Below, one piece after another: positions 26,110-36,383 of a stretch of DNA of 37,535 bases. Source of the stretch: Tissierellia bacterium (GTDB taxonomy: Bacteria > Bacillota > Clostridia > Tissierellales > Sedimentibacteraceae); assembly GCA_012518555.1 (NCBI GenBank), contig JAAYRW010000067.1, positions 1 to 37,535 of the forward strand, given 5' to 3'. The notes under the pieces were generated by a model. It worked only from the letters and a program-made list of their open reading frames with translations. It was not told the DNA's origin and did not search any database. How positions within the stretch are numbered: position 1 is the first letter of the stretch; each line of letters starts with the position of its first letter. The position numbers and the translations under genes are program-made.

Positions 26110-26131
26110 GCTAGTTGGATATCCAACTAGC
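26110..26131. terminator. Bidirectional terminator between convergent genes
   Basis: 22-bp perfect palindrome GCTAGTTGGATATCCAACTAGC, followed by TTATTTTAT. Confidence 0.75.
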
Positions 26132-26677
26132 TTATTTTATATAGCCGCCTAATATTGACTTTATATCGTTTACTGTAATATAGGCTTCTGGACAATGATC
26201 TTTAATTAATTTAATAGCTGCAGGAATCTTTTTTCTTTTTAGTTGTATAAATAAGAGCTTTTTAACTTCGCTTTTTCCTTTTCCATCAATTATGGTAACA
26301 CCGTAACCACCTTGCTCTCTTAAAATTCTAGCAAGTGCTTCTCCGGTTTTTTGACCTACAACAACTTGTATAGATGCTAAGCCTACGGCGATTTTCGATT
26401 CAATAGTCACCCCAACATAGTTACCTAAGGCGAAGGCTGCTGCATAGATGAATGCTTTTATAGGATCTTCTGAAATATTATTCAGTACTGAGCTTACCAC
26501 TACTATCCAAATTATTATTTCTACAAAGCCTAAAATTGCTCCCTTAACTCTTTCACCTTTGTTAATATAAACTAATCTTATTGTTGAAATAGACACCTCT
26601 ATTATCTTGGCACAAAAAATTATTAAGTACAGTAGAGGTCCTTTCAAATTCATTAGAAATTCCATAATCCACCTCAA
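26132..26677 (-). CDS. UPF0316/DUF2179 membrane protein (YebE-like)
   Basis: Three hydrophobic segments, then a DUF2179-like domain (GGYGVTIIDGKGKSEVKKLLFIQLKRKKIP). Confidence 0.88.
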   Translation of the reverse strand: MRWIMEFLMNLKGPLLYLIIFCAKIIEVSISTIRLVYINKGERVKGAILGFVEIIIWIVVVSSVLNNISEDPIKAFIYAAAFALGNYVGVTIESKIAVGLASIQVVVGQKTGEALARILREQGGYGVTIIDGKGKSEVKKLLFIQLKRKKIPAAIKLIKDHCPEAYITVNDIKSILGGYIK

Positions 26678-26775
26678 TTATTTATAAATTTATTTTACTT
26701 TATTTTTATATAATTTGCAATAGATATTATTGGCTATTATCCTTATAAAATAATGACAATATGTAAATAAAAGTG

Positions 26776-26804
26776 TTGACAAACTGTAATTGGATATATA
26801 TAAT
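26776..26804 (+). promoter_or_regulatory. Consensus promoter of oppA
   Basis: TTGACA-N17-TATAAT, exact consensus. Confidence 0.85.
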
Positions 26805-26846
26805 AGATGAAAACGTAATTAAGATGAATACTTAGGAGGAGAGAAT

Positions 26847-28505
26847 ATGAAAAGGTTCATAGCATTAGCATTGACAAGCTTGCTCTTGTTTATGTTAATC
26901 GGATGTTCAAGTACTGCAACCGAACCGGAGGAACCTACAGTTTCGGAAACTCAGGAAGCTGGTGACGTTTCAGAGACAGCTCAAGAATTTACTTTCGGTG
27001 GAAGGAACGATATGCAGACACTTGATGTTAGTATGATGAACGAGGAAATGTCTGCTTTAGTAATGTATGCTGTAAATGAAGGACTTATTAGGTACAGCAA
27101 CGGTACAGTAGTTATGGGAATTGCAGAAGATTACTCAGTTTCCGATAATGGAAAAATATATACTTTTAAACTGAGAGATGCACTATGGTCAGACGGTCAG
27201 CCTGTAAGGGCTTATGATTTTGAATATTCTTTTTTAAGAACTTTAAATCCTGAAACCGGCTCCTCTCAAGTTGATGAGTTTGATTCGATTTTAAATGCAA
27301 AGGCATATTATAATGGTGAAATAACAGATCCAAGGGAAGTCGGTATAAAAGCCCTTGATGATAAAACCCTAGAAATTACATTAGAAAGAAAGGATCCTTT
27401 CTTTATACTACATCTTGCTCAAGGAATAAACTTCTACCCTATAAGAGAGGATTATGTAGAAGAATTTGAAGCAGATTATGGAGCAGGAGTTGATTCTTTC
27501 ATTGGATGTGGTCCCTTTGTATTAACAGACTGGGCTCAATCTTCAAGTATAGTAATGGAAAAAAACGAAAATTACTGGAATAAAGATTCAGTAAAATTAG
27601 ATAAAGTTACTCAGTTAATAGTACCTGATGAAAATACTTTAGCAGGTATGTATGATTTAGGTGAAGTAGATGCGATTTACTCGATATCTGCAGTTCAAAC
27701 CGCTCTTTATCCTGATTTTAGAAGTAAAATCGGTGGTACACTTCAATATTTATCATTTAACTCAAGAAGTGGACAAGTTTTTGAAAACATGAATCTAAGA
27801 AAAGCTTTAAGCTATGCAATAGACAGGAAAACAATACTGGGTGCAGTGGCACCAGCTGGTTCTGAAGTTGCAGATTCTATGATAGATCCAAGTATTATGG
27901 TTGACGGGATCCCCCTAACAAAAACATACCCTAACACAACCGGTATACCCCCTGAAGGAGATATAGAAAATGCTAAGAAATATTTAGAATCTGCAATATC
28001 AGAATTAGGTCTTTCATCTGTTTCAGAACTTCCGCCAATAACTTACGTGGCAATGGACTCTCCAGCCCACAGACAGTTTGCAGAAGCCCTACAAGCTAGA
28101 TGGAAAGAAGTATTAGAAGTTAATGTTGAACTTAGTATATTGCCGGTACCTCAGGCAATAGGAGCCTTATTATCCGGGGAATTTGATATATTCCTTGTAA
28201 GTGTAAGTACAGGGGTAAGCCCTGATACACTTCTTAAAGGTTATACAATAGGAAACGGAAACAACTATTCCGGATGGGAAAATCAACAGTATGATGAATT
28301 TATAAATGCAGCTGCTAGTGAGGAAGAACTTGATGACATAATGAAGGCACTTCAACAAGCAGAAGCTATAATATTAGATGAGGCACCAGTAGCGCCTCTA
28401 TGGTTGCCAGGAACAGCCTACCTTTGTAGAGATTATGTAAAAGATCTTTATTACGGAAGACAGACTGGTTCAATGGAGTTTATTTATTCATATATTCAAA
28501 AATAA
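26847..28505 (+). CDS. oppA: Oligopeptide ABC transporter substrate-binding lipoprotein
   Basis: Lipobox LLFMLIGC; family-5 SBP pattern (AEDYSVSDNGKIYTFKLRDALWSDGQPVRAYDFEYSFLR). Confidence 0.95.
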   Translation: MKRFIALALTSLLLFMLIGCSSTATEPEEPTVSETQEAGDVSETAQEFTFGGRNDMQTLDVSMMNEEMSALVMYAVNEGLIRYSNGTVVMGIAEDYSVSDNGKIYTFKLRDALWSDGQPVRAYDFEYSFLRTLNPETGSSQVDEFDSILNAKAYYNGEITDPREVGIKALDDKTLEITLERKDPFFILHLAQGINFYPIREDYVEEFEADYGAGVDSFIGCGPFVLTDWAQSSSIVMEKNENYWNKDSVKLDKVTQLIVPDENTLAGMYDLGEVDAIYSISAVQTALYPDFRSKIGGTLQYLSFNSRSGQVFENMNLRKALSYAIDRKTILGAVAPAGSEVADSMIDPSIMVDGIPLTKTYPNTTGIPPEGDIENAKKYLESAISELGLSSVSELPPITYVAMDSPAHRQFAEALQARWKEVLEVNVELSILPVPQAIGALLSGEFDIFLVSVSTGVSPDTLLKGYTIGNGNNYSGWENQQYDEFINAAASEEELDDIMKALQQAEAIILDEAPVAPLWLPGTAYLCRDYVKDLYYGRQTGSMEFIYSYIQK

Positions 28506-28543
28506 AATATGTAGGGTTTAACATGAACCCTACATATTTTTAC
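28505..28543 (+). terminator. Intercistronic hairpin/terminator between oppA and oppB
   Basis: AAATATGTAGGGTT-taacatg-AACCCTACATATTT followed by TT. Confidence 0.8.
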
Positions 28544-28570
28544 CAATAGCTATTTTAGAAAGGAAAAATA

Positions 28571-29491
28571 ATGGCTAAGTACATAGCAAAAAGATTATTA
28601 ATATCTCTAATAACAATTTGGCTTTTAGCGACTATTACATTTTTTCTGTTGAGAACTCTCCCAGGCAATCCCTTTCAATCAGAACAGATATTGACTGTCG
28701 AAATGGAACAAAAGATGATGTCTTACTATGGACTGGACAAGCCTTTAATGGAGCAATACTTTACTTATATATCTAATTTACTAAAAGGCGATATGGGATA
28801 TTCTCTTAAATACACCAATAGAACGGTAAACAGTATTATAAAATCAACATTTCCTATTTCAGCGGAATTAGGTTTAAGAGCATTAGCCTTGGCACTACCT
28901 TTAGGACTTTTTTTAGGAGTGCTTTCTGCTAAGAAAAGAGCTACAGTAGTAGATTACACTTGTGTATTTATTTCTGTCCTAGGAGTATCTATACCAAGTT
29001 TTATTTTAGGTTCCTTTTTACAATATATTTTTGCTTTAAAACTTCAAATACTTCCTATGGCCCAATGGAAATCTACTCTTCACACAATATTGCCTACAGT
29101 TGCTTTAGCTTTATCCCTTTTAGCAACACTTACTCGTGTTATGAGGGCTAGTACCCTAGAAGTTATTTCCCAAGACTATGTTAAAACGGCTAAGGCAAAG
29201 GGACTTAACGAATTTGAAATAACTTGGAGTCATCAAATTAGAAATTCCATGGTTCCTATACTTACAATGCTTGGTCCCATGGTGGCCTCAGTTTTGATGG
29301 GAACTTTTGTTGTTGAAAAAATATTTGCAATTCCCGGTTTGGGACAACATTTTGTCAATTCAATAACAGGCTTGGATTATACTATGACTATGGGATTAGT
29401 GGTATTTTACGGATCCTTCATGGTAGCGGCAAATTTTTTAGTAGATATAGCTTATGGAATTGTAGATCCAAGAATTAGAATTAACAAGTGA
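28571..29491 (+). CDS. oppB: Oligopeptide ABC transporter permease
   Basis: MAKYIAKRLLISLITIWLLATITFFLLRTLPGNPF; DYVKTAKAKGLNE permease motif. Confidence 0.95.
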   Translation: MAKYIAKRLLISLITIWLLATITFFLLRTLPGNPFQSEQILTVEMEQKMMSYYGLDKPLMEQYFTYISNLLKGDMGYSLKYTNRTVNSIIKSTFPISAELGLRALALALPLGLFLGVLSAKKRATVVDYTCVFISVLGVSIPSFILGSFLQYIFALKLQILPMAQWKSTLHTILPTVALALSLLATLTRVMRASTLEVISQDYVKTAKAKGLNEFEITWSHQIRNSMVPILTMLGPMVASVLMGTFVVEKIFAIPGLGQHFVNSITGLDYTMTMGLVVFYGSFMVAANFLVDIAYGIVDPRIRINK

Positions 29492-30426
29492 GGTGTGAAA
29501 TGGAAAAAAACAATATAGTCTACCAAGCGGACGACTTTCTATTTACTGATAATGATGAAGATTTCGATAGCTATAGTGGTAAAAGTTTATCTTACTGGTC
29601 TGATGCTAGAAGAAGATTATTTAAAAACAAGCTGGCAATGATAAGTTTATTTTTTATTATTTTAATATTTATTTTATCCTTAGTAATTCCATTAATATCC
29701 CCTTATACATATGAACAACAAAATTTGTTAAATATAAATACTCCCCCTTCTGCACAACATATTTTCGGTACAGATTCCTTAGGTAGAGATTTATGGGTAC
29801 GAGTTTGGTATGGTGCTAGGGTTTCGTTGGCAGTAGGTATTTTCGGTTCTATTATTCCAAGTTTAATAGGAGTAGTAATCGGAGGAATTTCCGGATATTT
29901 CGGAGGAAAAGTAGATATGATAATTATGAGGGCTATAGACATTATAATGTGTGTGCCCTCAATGATATATGTAATTTTAATAATGCTTTATATAGGCTCA
30001 GGGCCCATTCCTTTAATAATTTCCTTTGCATTAACTGGATGGATGGGAACTGCAAGAAATGTAAGAGGATTAGTATTACAGTTAAAAGAGCGAGAATTTG
30101 TTCTTGCATCTAAAGCTTTGGGGGCTTCTTCAAGTTCGCTTATTTTTTCCCACCTTATCCCTAACACCTTAGGCATAGTAATAGTAAGTATGACTATGGG
30201 AGTTCCTAGTGCAATATTTCAAGAAGCCTATTTAAGTTTTATTGGCCTTGGAATTGCACCTCCTATTTCAAGTTGGGGACAATTAGCCAACTTAGGCACG
30301 GCAGTTTTTAGAATTTATCCATATCAATTACTTATACCGGCTGTAATGATTTCCATAACAATGTTGTCTTTTAATCTGTTCGGTGATGGATTAAGAGATG
30401 CCCTTGATCCTAAATTGAGAAACTAA
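29488..30426 (+). CDS. oppC: Oligopeptide ABC transporter permease
   Basis: HIFGTDSLGRDLWVRVWYGARVSLAVG; REFVLASKALGAS. Confidence 0.95.
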   Translation: MRCEMEKNNIVYQADDFLFTDNDEDFDSYSGKSLSYWSDARRRLFKNKLAMISLFFIILIFILSLVIPLISPYTYEQQNLLNINTPPSAQHIFGTDSLGRDLWVRVWYGARVSLAVGIFGSIIPSLIGVVIGGISGYFGGKVDMIIMRAIDIIMCVPSMIYVILIMLYIGSGPIPLIISFALTGWMGTARNVRGLVLQLKEREFVLASKALGASSSSLIFSHLIPNTLGIVIVSMTMGVPSAIFQEAYLSFIGLGIAPPISSWGQLANLGTAVFRIYPYQLLIPAVMISITMLSFNLFGDGLRDALDPKLRN

Positions 30427-30440
30427 GAAAGGAATTCACT

Positions 30441-31451
30441 ATGTCAGATAGAATATTAAATATAGAAAACCTTAAAGTTTCATTTGATACTTACGCAGGA
30501 GAAGTCCAAGCAGTAAGAGGGGTTTCCTTTTATGTGGATAGGGGAGAAACTTTAGCAATAGTAGGAGAATCAGGATGTGGCAAAAGCGTAACTGTCCAGA
30601 CTATAATGAAATTAATACCCATGCCCCCAGGACGATTGAAGGAAGGCCTTATAGAATATTGTGGTAGGAACATAGCATCCTTCAGTGATAAAAAAATGGA
30701 GTCTCTTCGAGGTAAAGAAATGTCCATGATATTTCAAGATCCTATGACTAGTCTGAATCCAACTATGAGAGTAGGTAGGCAAATTCTTGAAGGACTGAAA
30801 AAGCATAATAAAGTAATAAAAAATGAAGCTGAAAAACAGATAATAAAAATTTTAAAAGACGTGGGAATACCAAATCCTGACAAAAATATGTTGAGATATC
30901 CCCATATGTTTTCCGGAGGTATGAGACAGAGGGTAATGATATCTATTGCTCTTGCCTGTAACCCTAAAATTTTGTTTGCAGATGAGCCTACAACGGCTTT
31001 AGACGTAACTACCCAAGCACAAATATTGGAATTGATGAATGATTTAAAAGAAAAGTTAGGTACGTCAATAGTTCTTATTACTCATGATTTAGGTATAGTA
31101 GCAAGAATGGCTGATCGTGTTGCCGTTATGTATGCGGGAAAAATAGTTGAAACAGGGTCTACTAATGATATTTTCTATTCACCGAAACATCCTTATACGG
31201 TGGGACTTTTAAAAAGTCTCCCTAAAGTCGATGCTGCCAAACACAAGCCCCTTGAAATTATACCAGGCACACCTTCTAGTTTAATTGATCCACCCCAAGG
31301 ATGCGCCTTTGCTCCAAGGTGTAAGTATTCTATGAATATTTGCAGAAGAGCTGAACCGCCGGAATCAAAAATCAAAGAAGGCCATTTTAGCTCTTGTTGG
31401 CTTCTTGATGACCGAGCTCCTAAAGTTGAATTTATAAAGGAAGGTATCTAA
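30441..31451 (+). CDS. oppD: Oligopeptide ABC transporter ATP-binding protein
   Basis: GESGCGKS, FSGGMRQRVMIS, ADEPTTALD, Opp C-terminal Cys motif PRCKYSMNICRRAEPP. Confidence 0.95.
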   Translation: MSDRILNIENLKVSFDTYAGEVQAVRGVSFYVDRGETLAIVGESGCGKSVTVQTIMKLIPMPPGRLKEGLIEYCGRNIASFSDKKMESLRGKEMSMIFQDPMTSLNPTMRVGRQILEGLKKHNKVIKNEAEKQIIKILKDVGIPNPDKNMLRYPHMFSGGMRQRVMISIALACNPKILFADEPTTALDVTTQAQILELMNDLKEKLGTSIVLITHDLGIVARMADRVAVMYAGKIVETGSTNDIFYSPKHPYTVGLLKSLPKVDAAKHKPLEIIPGTPSSLIDPPQGCAFAPRCKYSMNICRRAEPPESKIKEGHFSSCWLLDDRAPKVEFIKEGI

Positions 31452-31452
31452 A

Positions 31453-32412
31453 TTGCTTGAAGTAAATAATCTTAAAAAATATTTCCATATATCTAAAAAT
31501 CAGCTTCTTAAAGCAGTAGATGGTGTAAGTTTTTCTGTAGAAAAAGGTAAAACTTTAGGTTTGGTAGGAGAATCCGGATGCGGAAAAACAACTGTAGGAA
31601 GAACTATAATCAGGCTTTATGATGCGGATGGAGGTAAGGTATTATTCAAGGGTAAGGAAATTCATAAGCTTAACAAAAGTCAATACAAGGAATTTACAAA
31701 AGAGATGCAGATGATATTTCAAGATCCTTATTCTTCTTTAAATCCAAGGAAGACAGTAGAAGCCATAGTAGGAGAGGGGCTTGACATACATAAACTATAT
31801 AGCTCAAAAGAAGAAAGAAGAAAGAGGATTTATGAGCTTTTGGATATGGTTGGATTAAATAAAGAGCATGCCAATAGATTCCCCCATGAATTCAGTGGAG
31901 GGCAAAGACAAAGAATCGGCATAGCGAGAGCACTGTCTGTCAACCCGGAATTTATAGTATGTGATGAGGCTATATCAGCCTTAGACGTATCAATTCAAGC
32001 TCAAATAATAAATCTTTTAATAAATTTACAAAAAGAATTAAATCTTACTTATTTATTTATAGCTCACGACCTTAGTATGGTTAGGTATATATCTGATGAA
32101 GTGGCAGTTATGTACTTAGGAAAAATAGTTGAAAAAACAGACTCAGAAGATCTTTTTTTAAACCCTATGCATCCCTATACTAAGGGCCTTATTAGGGCAG
32201 TGCCAATGCCGGATCCGGAAAGTGAAAGAAATAGAGTTCATGATTTATTGGCTGGAGAAGTGCCAAGTCCTTTAAATCCGCCGGAAGGATGTAGGTTTTA
32301 TAAACGTTGCAGCTTTAGAAAGGAAATATGTAACCTTCAAGAACCTACTTTAAAAGCTATAGGAAACAATCACTTAGTTGCTTGTCACATGGTTCATTCT
32401 CTCAGTTGGTAA
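31453..32412 (+). CDS. oppF: Oligopeptide ABC transporter ATP-binding protein (TTG start)
   Basis: GESGCGKTT, FSGGQRQRIGIARAL, CDEAISALD, FYKRCSFRKEIC. Confidence 0.95.
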   Translation: MLEVNNLKKYFHISKNQLLKAVDGVSFSVEKGKTLGLVGESGCGKTTVGRTIIRLYDADGGKVLFKGKEIHKLNKSQYKEFTKEMQMIFQDPYSSLNPRKTVEAIVGEGLDIHKLYSSKEERRKRIYELLDMVGLNKEHANRFPHEFSGGQRQRIGIARALSVNPEFIVCDEAISALDVSIQAQIINLLINLQKELNLTYLFIAHDLSMVRYISDEVAVMYLGKIVEKTDSEDLFLNPMHPYTKGLIRAVPMPDPESERNRVHDLLAGEVPSPLNPPEGCRFYKRCSFRKEICNLQEPTLKAIGNNHLVACHMVHSLSW

Positions 32413-32422
32413 AGGAGATACT

Positions 32423-33808
32423 ATGATAAATAAGAAAAATATTTCAGAAATAATTAAAACAGCCCTATCTACAGGGGGAGACTTTGCAGAGATTTTCTTA
32501 GAAGATAAGGATGAATTAAGAATAAATTACAAGAGAAATAAAGTTACCGCTATTACAACAAGTAGAATAAAAGGTGTTGGTATATATATATTATTAGGTA
32601 GCCGTAGTGTATACCTACATACTAATGATTTATCACAAAGTTCATTACTTGAAACTGCTAAAGTAGGAGCTGAATTTTTAGCTAATAAACAAAGTTCAAA
32701 TAAATTAAATAATATAAATTTTAATTGTAGTAAATCTATTAATCCTAATCCAATTAAAACTTTGCCTTCATTAATAGCTCACAATAAAAAGATTGACATT
32801 CTTAAGGAAATAACAGACTATTCTTATAAAATCGATAAGAGAGTTATTAATATGGATTCCACCTACTTCGATAATGATCAAAAAATTGCAATATACAATA
32901 GTGAAGGTCTTCATGCTGTAGACAGAAGAATAAACAGTAAAATTAGACTTGGAGCAACTGTTGGACAAGAAGGTAGCTACTACGACGAATGGGAAGACTT
33001 TACTAAGGCTAAAGGTTTTGAAGCCTTTGAAAATAATGAAGAATATTTAGATTTTGCACATAGTTTCATTACTTCCTTAGTAGGAAATATAGATGCAGTT
33101 CCCTTTGAAAGCTGCAGAGTTCCAGTAGTCTTTGAGGGAGGTAACTGCGGAACCTTTTGGCATGAAACTTGTGGACACCAGTTGGAATCTTATGCAATTG
33201 CAAGAAACAGCAGTGATTTTGAAGGACTTATAGGACAAAAGGTTGCTTCTGACAAAGTTACATTAGTGGATGATGGAACTATTGCCGGCTTATACGGTTC
33301 TGCTGCAATAGACGATGAAGGTAATCCAACTAAACGAAATGTTCTTATAGAAAAGGGAATCCTTAAAGGATACTTAGTAGATAGACTTGGGGGAAGACTT
33401 TTGAATATGCCTTCAACTTCCAGCGGTAGGAGACAAGGCTATACTTTTGCCCCTACATCAAGGATGACAAATACATACTTACAAGCAGGAGAAGATTGTG
33501 AAGATGAAATGATATCTTCTGTTGAAAAAGGAGTTTTCGTTAAGAAACTTGGAGGAGGAACAGGAGGAAGAGAATTTTCCATAGCTGTAAAAGAAGGATA
33601 CCTTATAGAAGAAGGTAGGATTACTAAGAGACTTAAAGGATTAATTCTTAACGGAAGAGGTATAGAATTAATAAAGAAGGTAGATAGAGTAGGTAAGAAA
33701 CTAGTGACTGAGGACGGAAGCTTTTGCGGAGCAAGTTCAGGTTTATGTCCCGTTACCAGCTTTCAACCGAGAATGAGAATCAGTAATATGTTTGTAGGAG
33801 GAAAATAA
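32423..33808 (+). CDS. tldD: TldD-type metalloprotease (copy 2)
   Basis: HETCGH zinc motif, AAIDDEGNPTKRN, SSGRRQGYTFAPTSRMTNTYL; start moved from 32378 to ATG 32423. Confidence 0.93.
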   Translation: MINKKNISEIIKTALSTGGDFAEIFLEDKDELRINYKRNKVTAITTSRIKGVGIYILLGSRSVYLHTNDLSQSSLLETAKVGAEFLANKQSSNKLNNINFNCSKSINPNPIKTLPSLIAHNKKIDILKEITDYSYKIDKRVINMDSTYFDNDQKIAIYNSEGLHAVDRRINSKIRLGATVGQEGSYYDEWEDFTKAKGFEAFENNEEYLDFAHSFITSLVGNIDAVPFESCRVPVVFEGGNCGTFWHETCGHQLESYAIARNSSDFEGLIGQKVASDKVTLVDDGTIAGLYGSAAIDDEGNPTKRNVLIEKGILKGYLVDRLGGRLLNMPSTSSGRRQGYTFAPTSRMTNTYLQAGEDCEDEMISSVEKGVFVKKLGGGTGGREFSIAVKEGYLIEEGRITKRLKGLILNGRGIELIKKVDRVGKKLVTEDGSFCGASSGLCPVTSFQPRMRISNMFVGGK

Positions 33809-33809
33809 T

Positions 33810-35147
33810 ATGATAAATTTAGAAAGCTGCAGAATAGCTCTAAAGGAGTTACCTCCACACATTAAGAATGCAGAATTTAACATAGAAAAAAATACTTCAT
33901 ACCTAGTAAAAGTTACGGGAAAGGAAGTTGCAGGAAATTCCTATTCAGATATTACGGAAGTTTTCGTTAGAGCATCGGGAGAAAAAACAGGATTTGCCTA
34001 TACCCAAGATTTAAACGAAAATCCTAAAGACCTAATTACTAAAGCATACAATAATTCTTTAGATATTGAGTTTTCTAATTTAAATATATTAAATAAAGAA
34101 GGTCGTTATGAAGTTTTGCCAGAAAACACAGTTAATTTACAAGAGATGGTAAACTATGCAAGGCTACTAGAAGAAAAACTCTTAAAAAGCCATAAAAGTA
34201 TCGAAAGTGTTGTTGTAGAGTCAAGGACTGATATTAATAGATCTTCTATTCTTAATTCTTACGGACTAGATAAAAGATATGAAAGAAAAGTATCTTACCT
34301 ATCTGCCCATATAGTTGCTAAATACCAAGACAAAGTTTACAACTTATCTAATGCTATGTCCGGAAGACAATATAGGGATATAGATATGGAAGATATAATA
34401 GACCAAGTAATAAATCAGTTAGAAAGTCAATTTAATGCAAGATCATATAAAAGCGGAGTCTATTCTTGTCTCTTGGACAAATCCGTTATGGTAAACATTA
34501 TGATGACTGCATGGCAGTTGTTTAGCGGCATAAAGTATTCTGACAGTGCCTTGACAGGTCGATTAAATTCTACCATCGGCTCAGCTGCCTTCACCCTTAT
34601 AGATTCTCCTGCCCACCATAAAACAGGATACCATTATCGTTTTGACTGTGAAGGTACAGAAGCAGGGGAAAATATATTAGTGGAAAATGGATATTTAAAA
34701 GGACTTATGCACAATATTTTAACTGCTCATTCCGTGGGCCATAAACCTACAGGAAATGCCGGCAGGTACGCTCTTTTAAGTGGTACTATCCCCACAGATA
34801 TAATCGTTGTTCCTAAAATATTATATATAAAGCCTGGAAAAAAAGATAGAAGAGATTTGCTGAAACAATTAAAGGACGGAATATATATAACCGAATCCTA
34901 TGACGTTTTCCATTCTATTAATATTTCATCAGGAAACTTTTCAATTCCTTGCAGAGGCAGCCTTATACGAAATGGAAAAAAGGCGGAAAACATTACTGAA
35001 ATGACCATATCCGGCAACCTTATAGATCTATTTAAAAATATCAAGGAAGTAGGAAATGACATTTATATAGAGGAATTCCTCAAAAAAAGTTATTGCATTG
35101 GTTCACCTAGTGTAATTGTGACTAATTTAAACGTTAATGCAGGATAG
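33810..35147 (+). CDS. TldE/PmbA-type partner (copy 2, divergent)
   Basis: No HExxxH; TldE-like architecture (FDCEGTEAGENILVENGYLKGLMHNILTAHSVG, TISGNLIDLFKNIKEVGNDI). Confidence 0.88.
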   Translation: MINLESCRIALKELPPHIKNAEFNIEKNTSYLVKVTGKEVAGNSYSDITEVFVRASGEKTGFAYTQDLNENPKDLITKAYNNSLDIEFSNLNILNKEGRYEVLPENTVNLQEMVNYARLLEEKLLKSHKSIESVVVESRTDINRSSILNSYGLDKRYERKVSYLSAHIVAKYQDKVYNLSNAMSGRQYRDIDMEDIIDQVINQLESQFNARSYKSGVYSCLLDKSVMVNIMMTAWQLFSGIKYSDSALTGRLNSTIGSAAFTLIDSPAHHKTGYHYRFDCEGTEAGENILVENGYLKGLMHNILTAHSVGHKPTGNAGRYALLSGTIPTDIIVVPKILYIKPGKKDRRDLLKQLKDGIYITESYDVFHSINISSGNFSIPCRGSLIRNGKKAENITEMTISGNLIDLFKNIKEVGNDIYIEEFLKKSYCIGSPSVIVTNLNVNAG

Positions 35148-35157
35148 GAGGGAAAAA

Positions 35158-36369
35158 TTGTTTACTATTAAGGGAAGAATTATTACTTGTGAAAATGATG
35201 AAGTAATTGAAAATGGTATTATTGCAGTAAAAAAGGATAAAATTGTATTTGTAGGAAGAGAAAATCAATGGGACAAAGCTGGATATGAGGAAATAAAGTT
35301 TAAAGAGGATGTAACCATAATGCCAGGATTTATTGATTGTCATACTCATATTACAGGTAGGGAATCGGGAACTTATGGATTTGGAAAAGCTAACAATTAC
35401 GATAGGTTAATCAATGCAACAAACCATATGGAAATATTACTTAATGCTGGATTTACAACTATAAGAGATATGGGTATTTTCGGCCCTGCCTTAAAAAGAG
35501 GAGTAGAAAGAGGTAAGCTTAAAGGACCAAAAGTATTTCCTGGTGGACGAGTTTTAGGAATAACTGCCGGCCATTCTGATAGTAACACTTACTTATCCAA
35601 GGAATATTTAAAAGAAGAAGACCCTATCGGCTACCTAGTAGATGGAGTAGATGGATGTTTAAAAGGAGTTAGAGAACAATTTAGAATAGGTGCCCAGTTT
35701 ATTAAGATTTGTGCAACAGGAGGAGTTTCTTCCATGTCAGATGCCTTAGATGATGTACAATTTTCAATGGAAGAACTAAAGGTAATAGTTGAAGAAACAA
35801 GAAGACAGGGAACTTACGTGGCAGCCCATTGCAGCGGTACTGAAGGAACTTATCAATCTTTGCTGGCCGGAGTTACAAGTATAGAACACGGAATCAAATT
35901 AGATAATAGATGTATTGAACTTATGGTAAAAAATGATGCAACCTTAGTGCCTACTATAAGTATATCTTTAGGATTTCCAACTTACAAAGGACTGCCTGAC
36001 TACATGGTTGAAAAAGGTATGGAAGGTATAGAGTATCATTTAAAAAGTATAGAAATGGCAAGAAAAGCAAATATAAAAATTGCCTACGGAACGGATTTTT
36101 CTAACTCGGAAAATACTTCTTATAAAAATAACGGCAAGGAGTTTGTATCCCTTGTGAAGGCCGGACTTACACCCTTAGAAGCTATTAAGGCTGCCACTGT
36201 TAACAGTTCACCCTTAGTAAAGAACAATCAAATAGGAAGACTATTATCCGGAATGAAAGCTGATATAGTAGTCGTTAGAGGAAATCCCATAGAGGAAATT
36301 TCTTTATTAGAAGATTCAAAAAATATTCTGTCAGTTATAAAAGACGGTAAAGTTGAAAAATTATTATAA
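35158..36369 (+). CDS. Metal-dependent amidohydrolase (imidazolonepropionase/Xaa-Pro dipeptidase-like)
   Basis: PGFIDCHTHI, AAHCSGTEG, TSIEHGI, AYGTDFSN; likely TTG start at 35158 after AGGAGGG. Confidence 0.9.
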   Translation: MFTIKGRIITCENDEVIENGIIAVKKDKIVFVGRENQWDKAGYEEIKFKEDVTIMPGFIDCHTHITGRESGTYGFGKANNYDRLINATNHMEILLNAGFTTIRDMGIFGPALKRGVERGKLKGPKVFPGGRVLGITAGHSDSNTYLSKEYLKEEDPIGYLVDGVDGCLKGVREQFRIGAQFIKICATGGVSSMSDALDDVQFSMEELKVIVEETRRQGTYVAAHCSGTEGTYQSLLAGVTSIEHGIKLDNRCIELMVKNDATLVPTISISLGFPTYKGLPDYMVEKGMEGIEYHLKSIEMARKANIKIAYGTDFSNSENTSYKNNGKEFVSLVKAGLTPLEAIKAATVNSSPLVKNNQIGRLLSGMKADIVVVRGNPIEEISLLEDSKNILSVIKDGKVEKLL

Positions 36370-36383
36370 AGGGGGTTTTTTCG

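Noticed and set aside
28170-28358. Minus-strand ORF inside oppA
   Set aside because: Shadow ORF; no support for expression.
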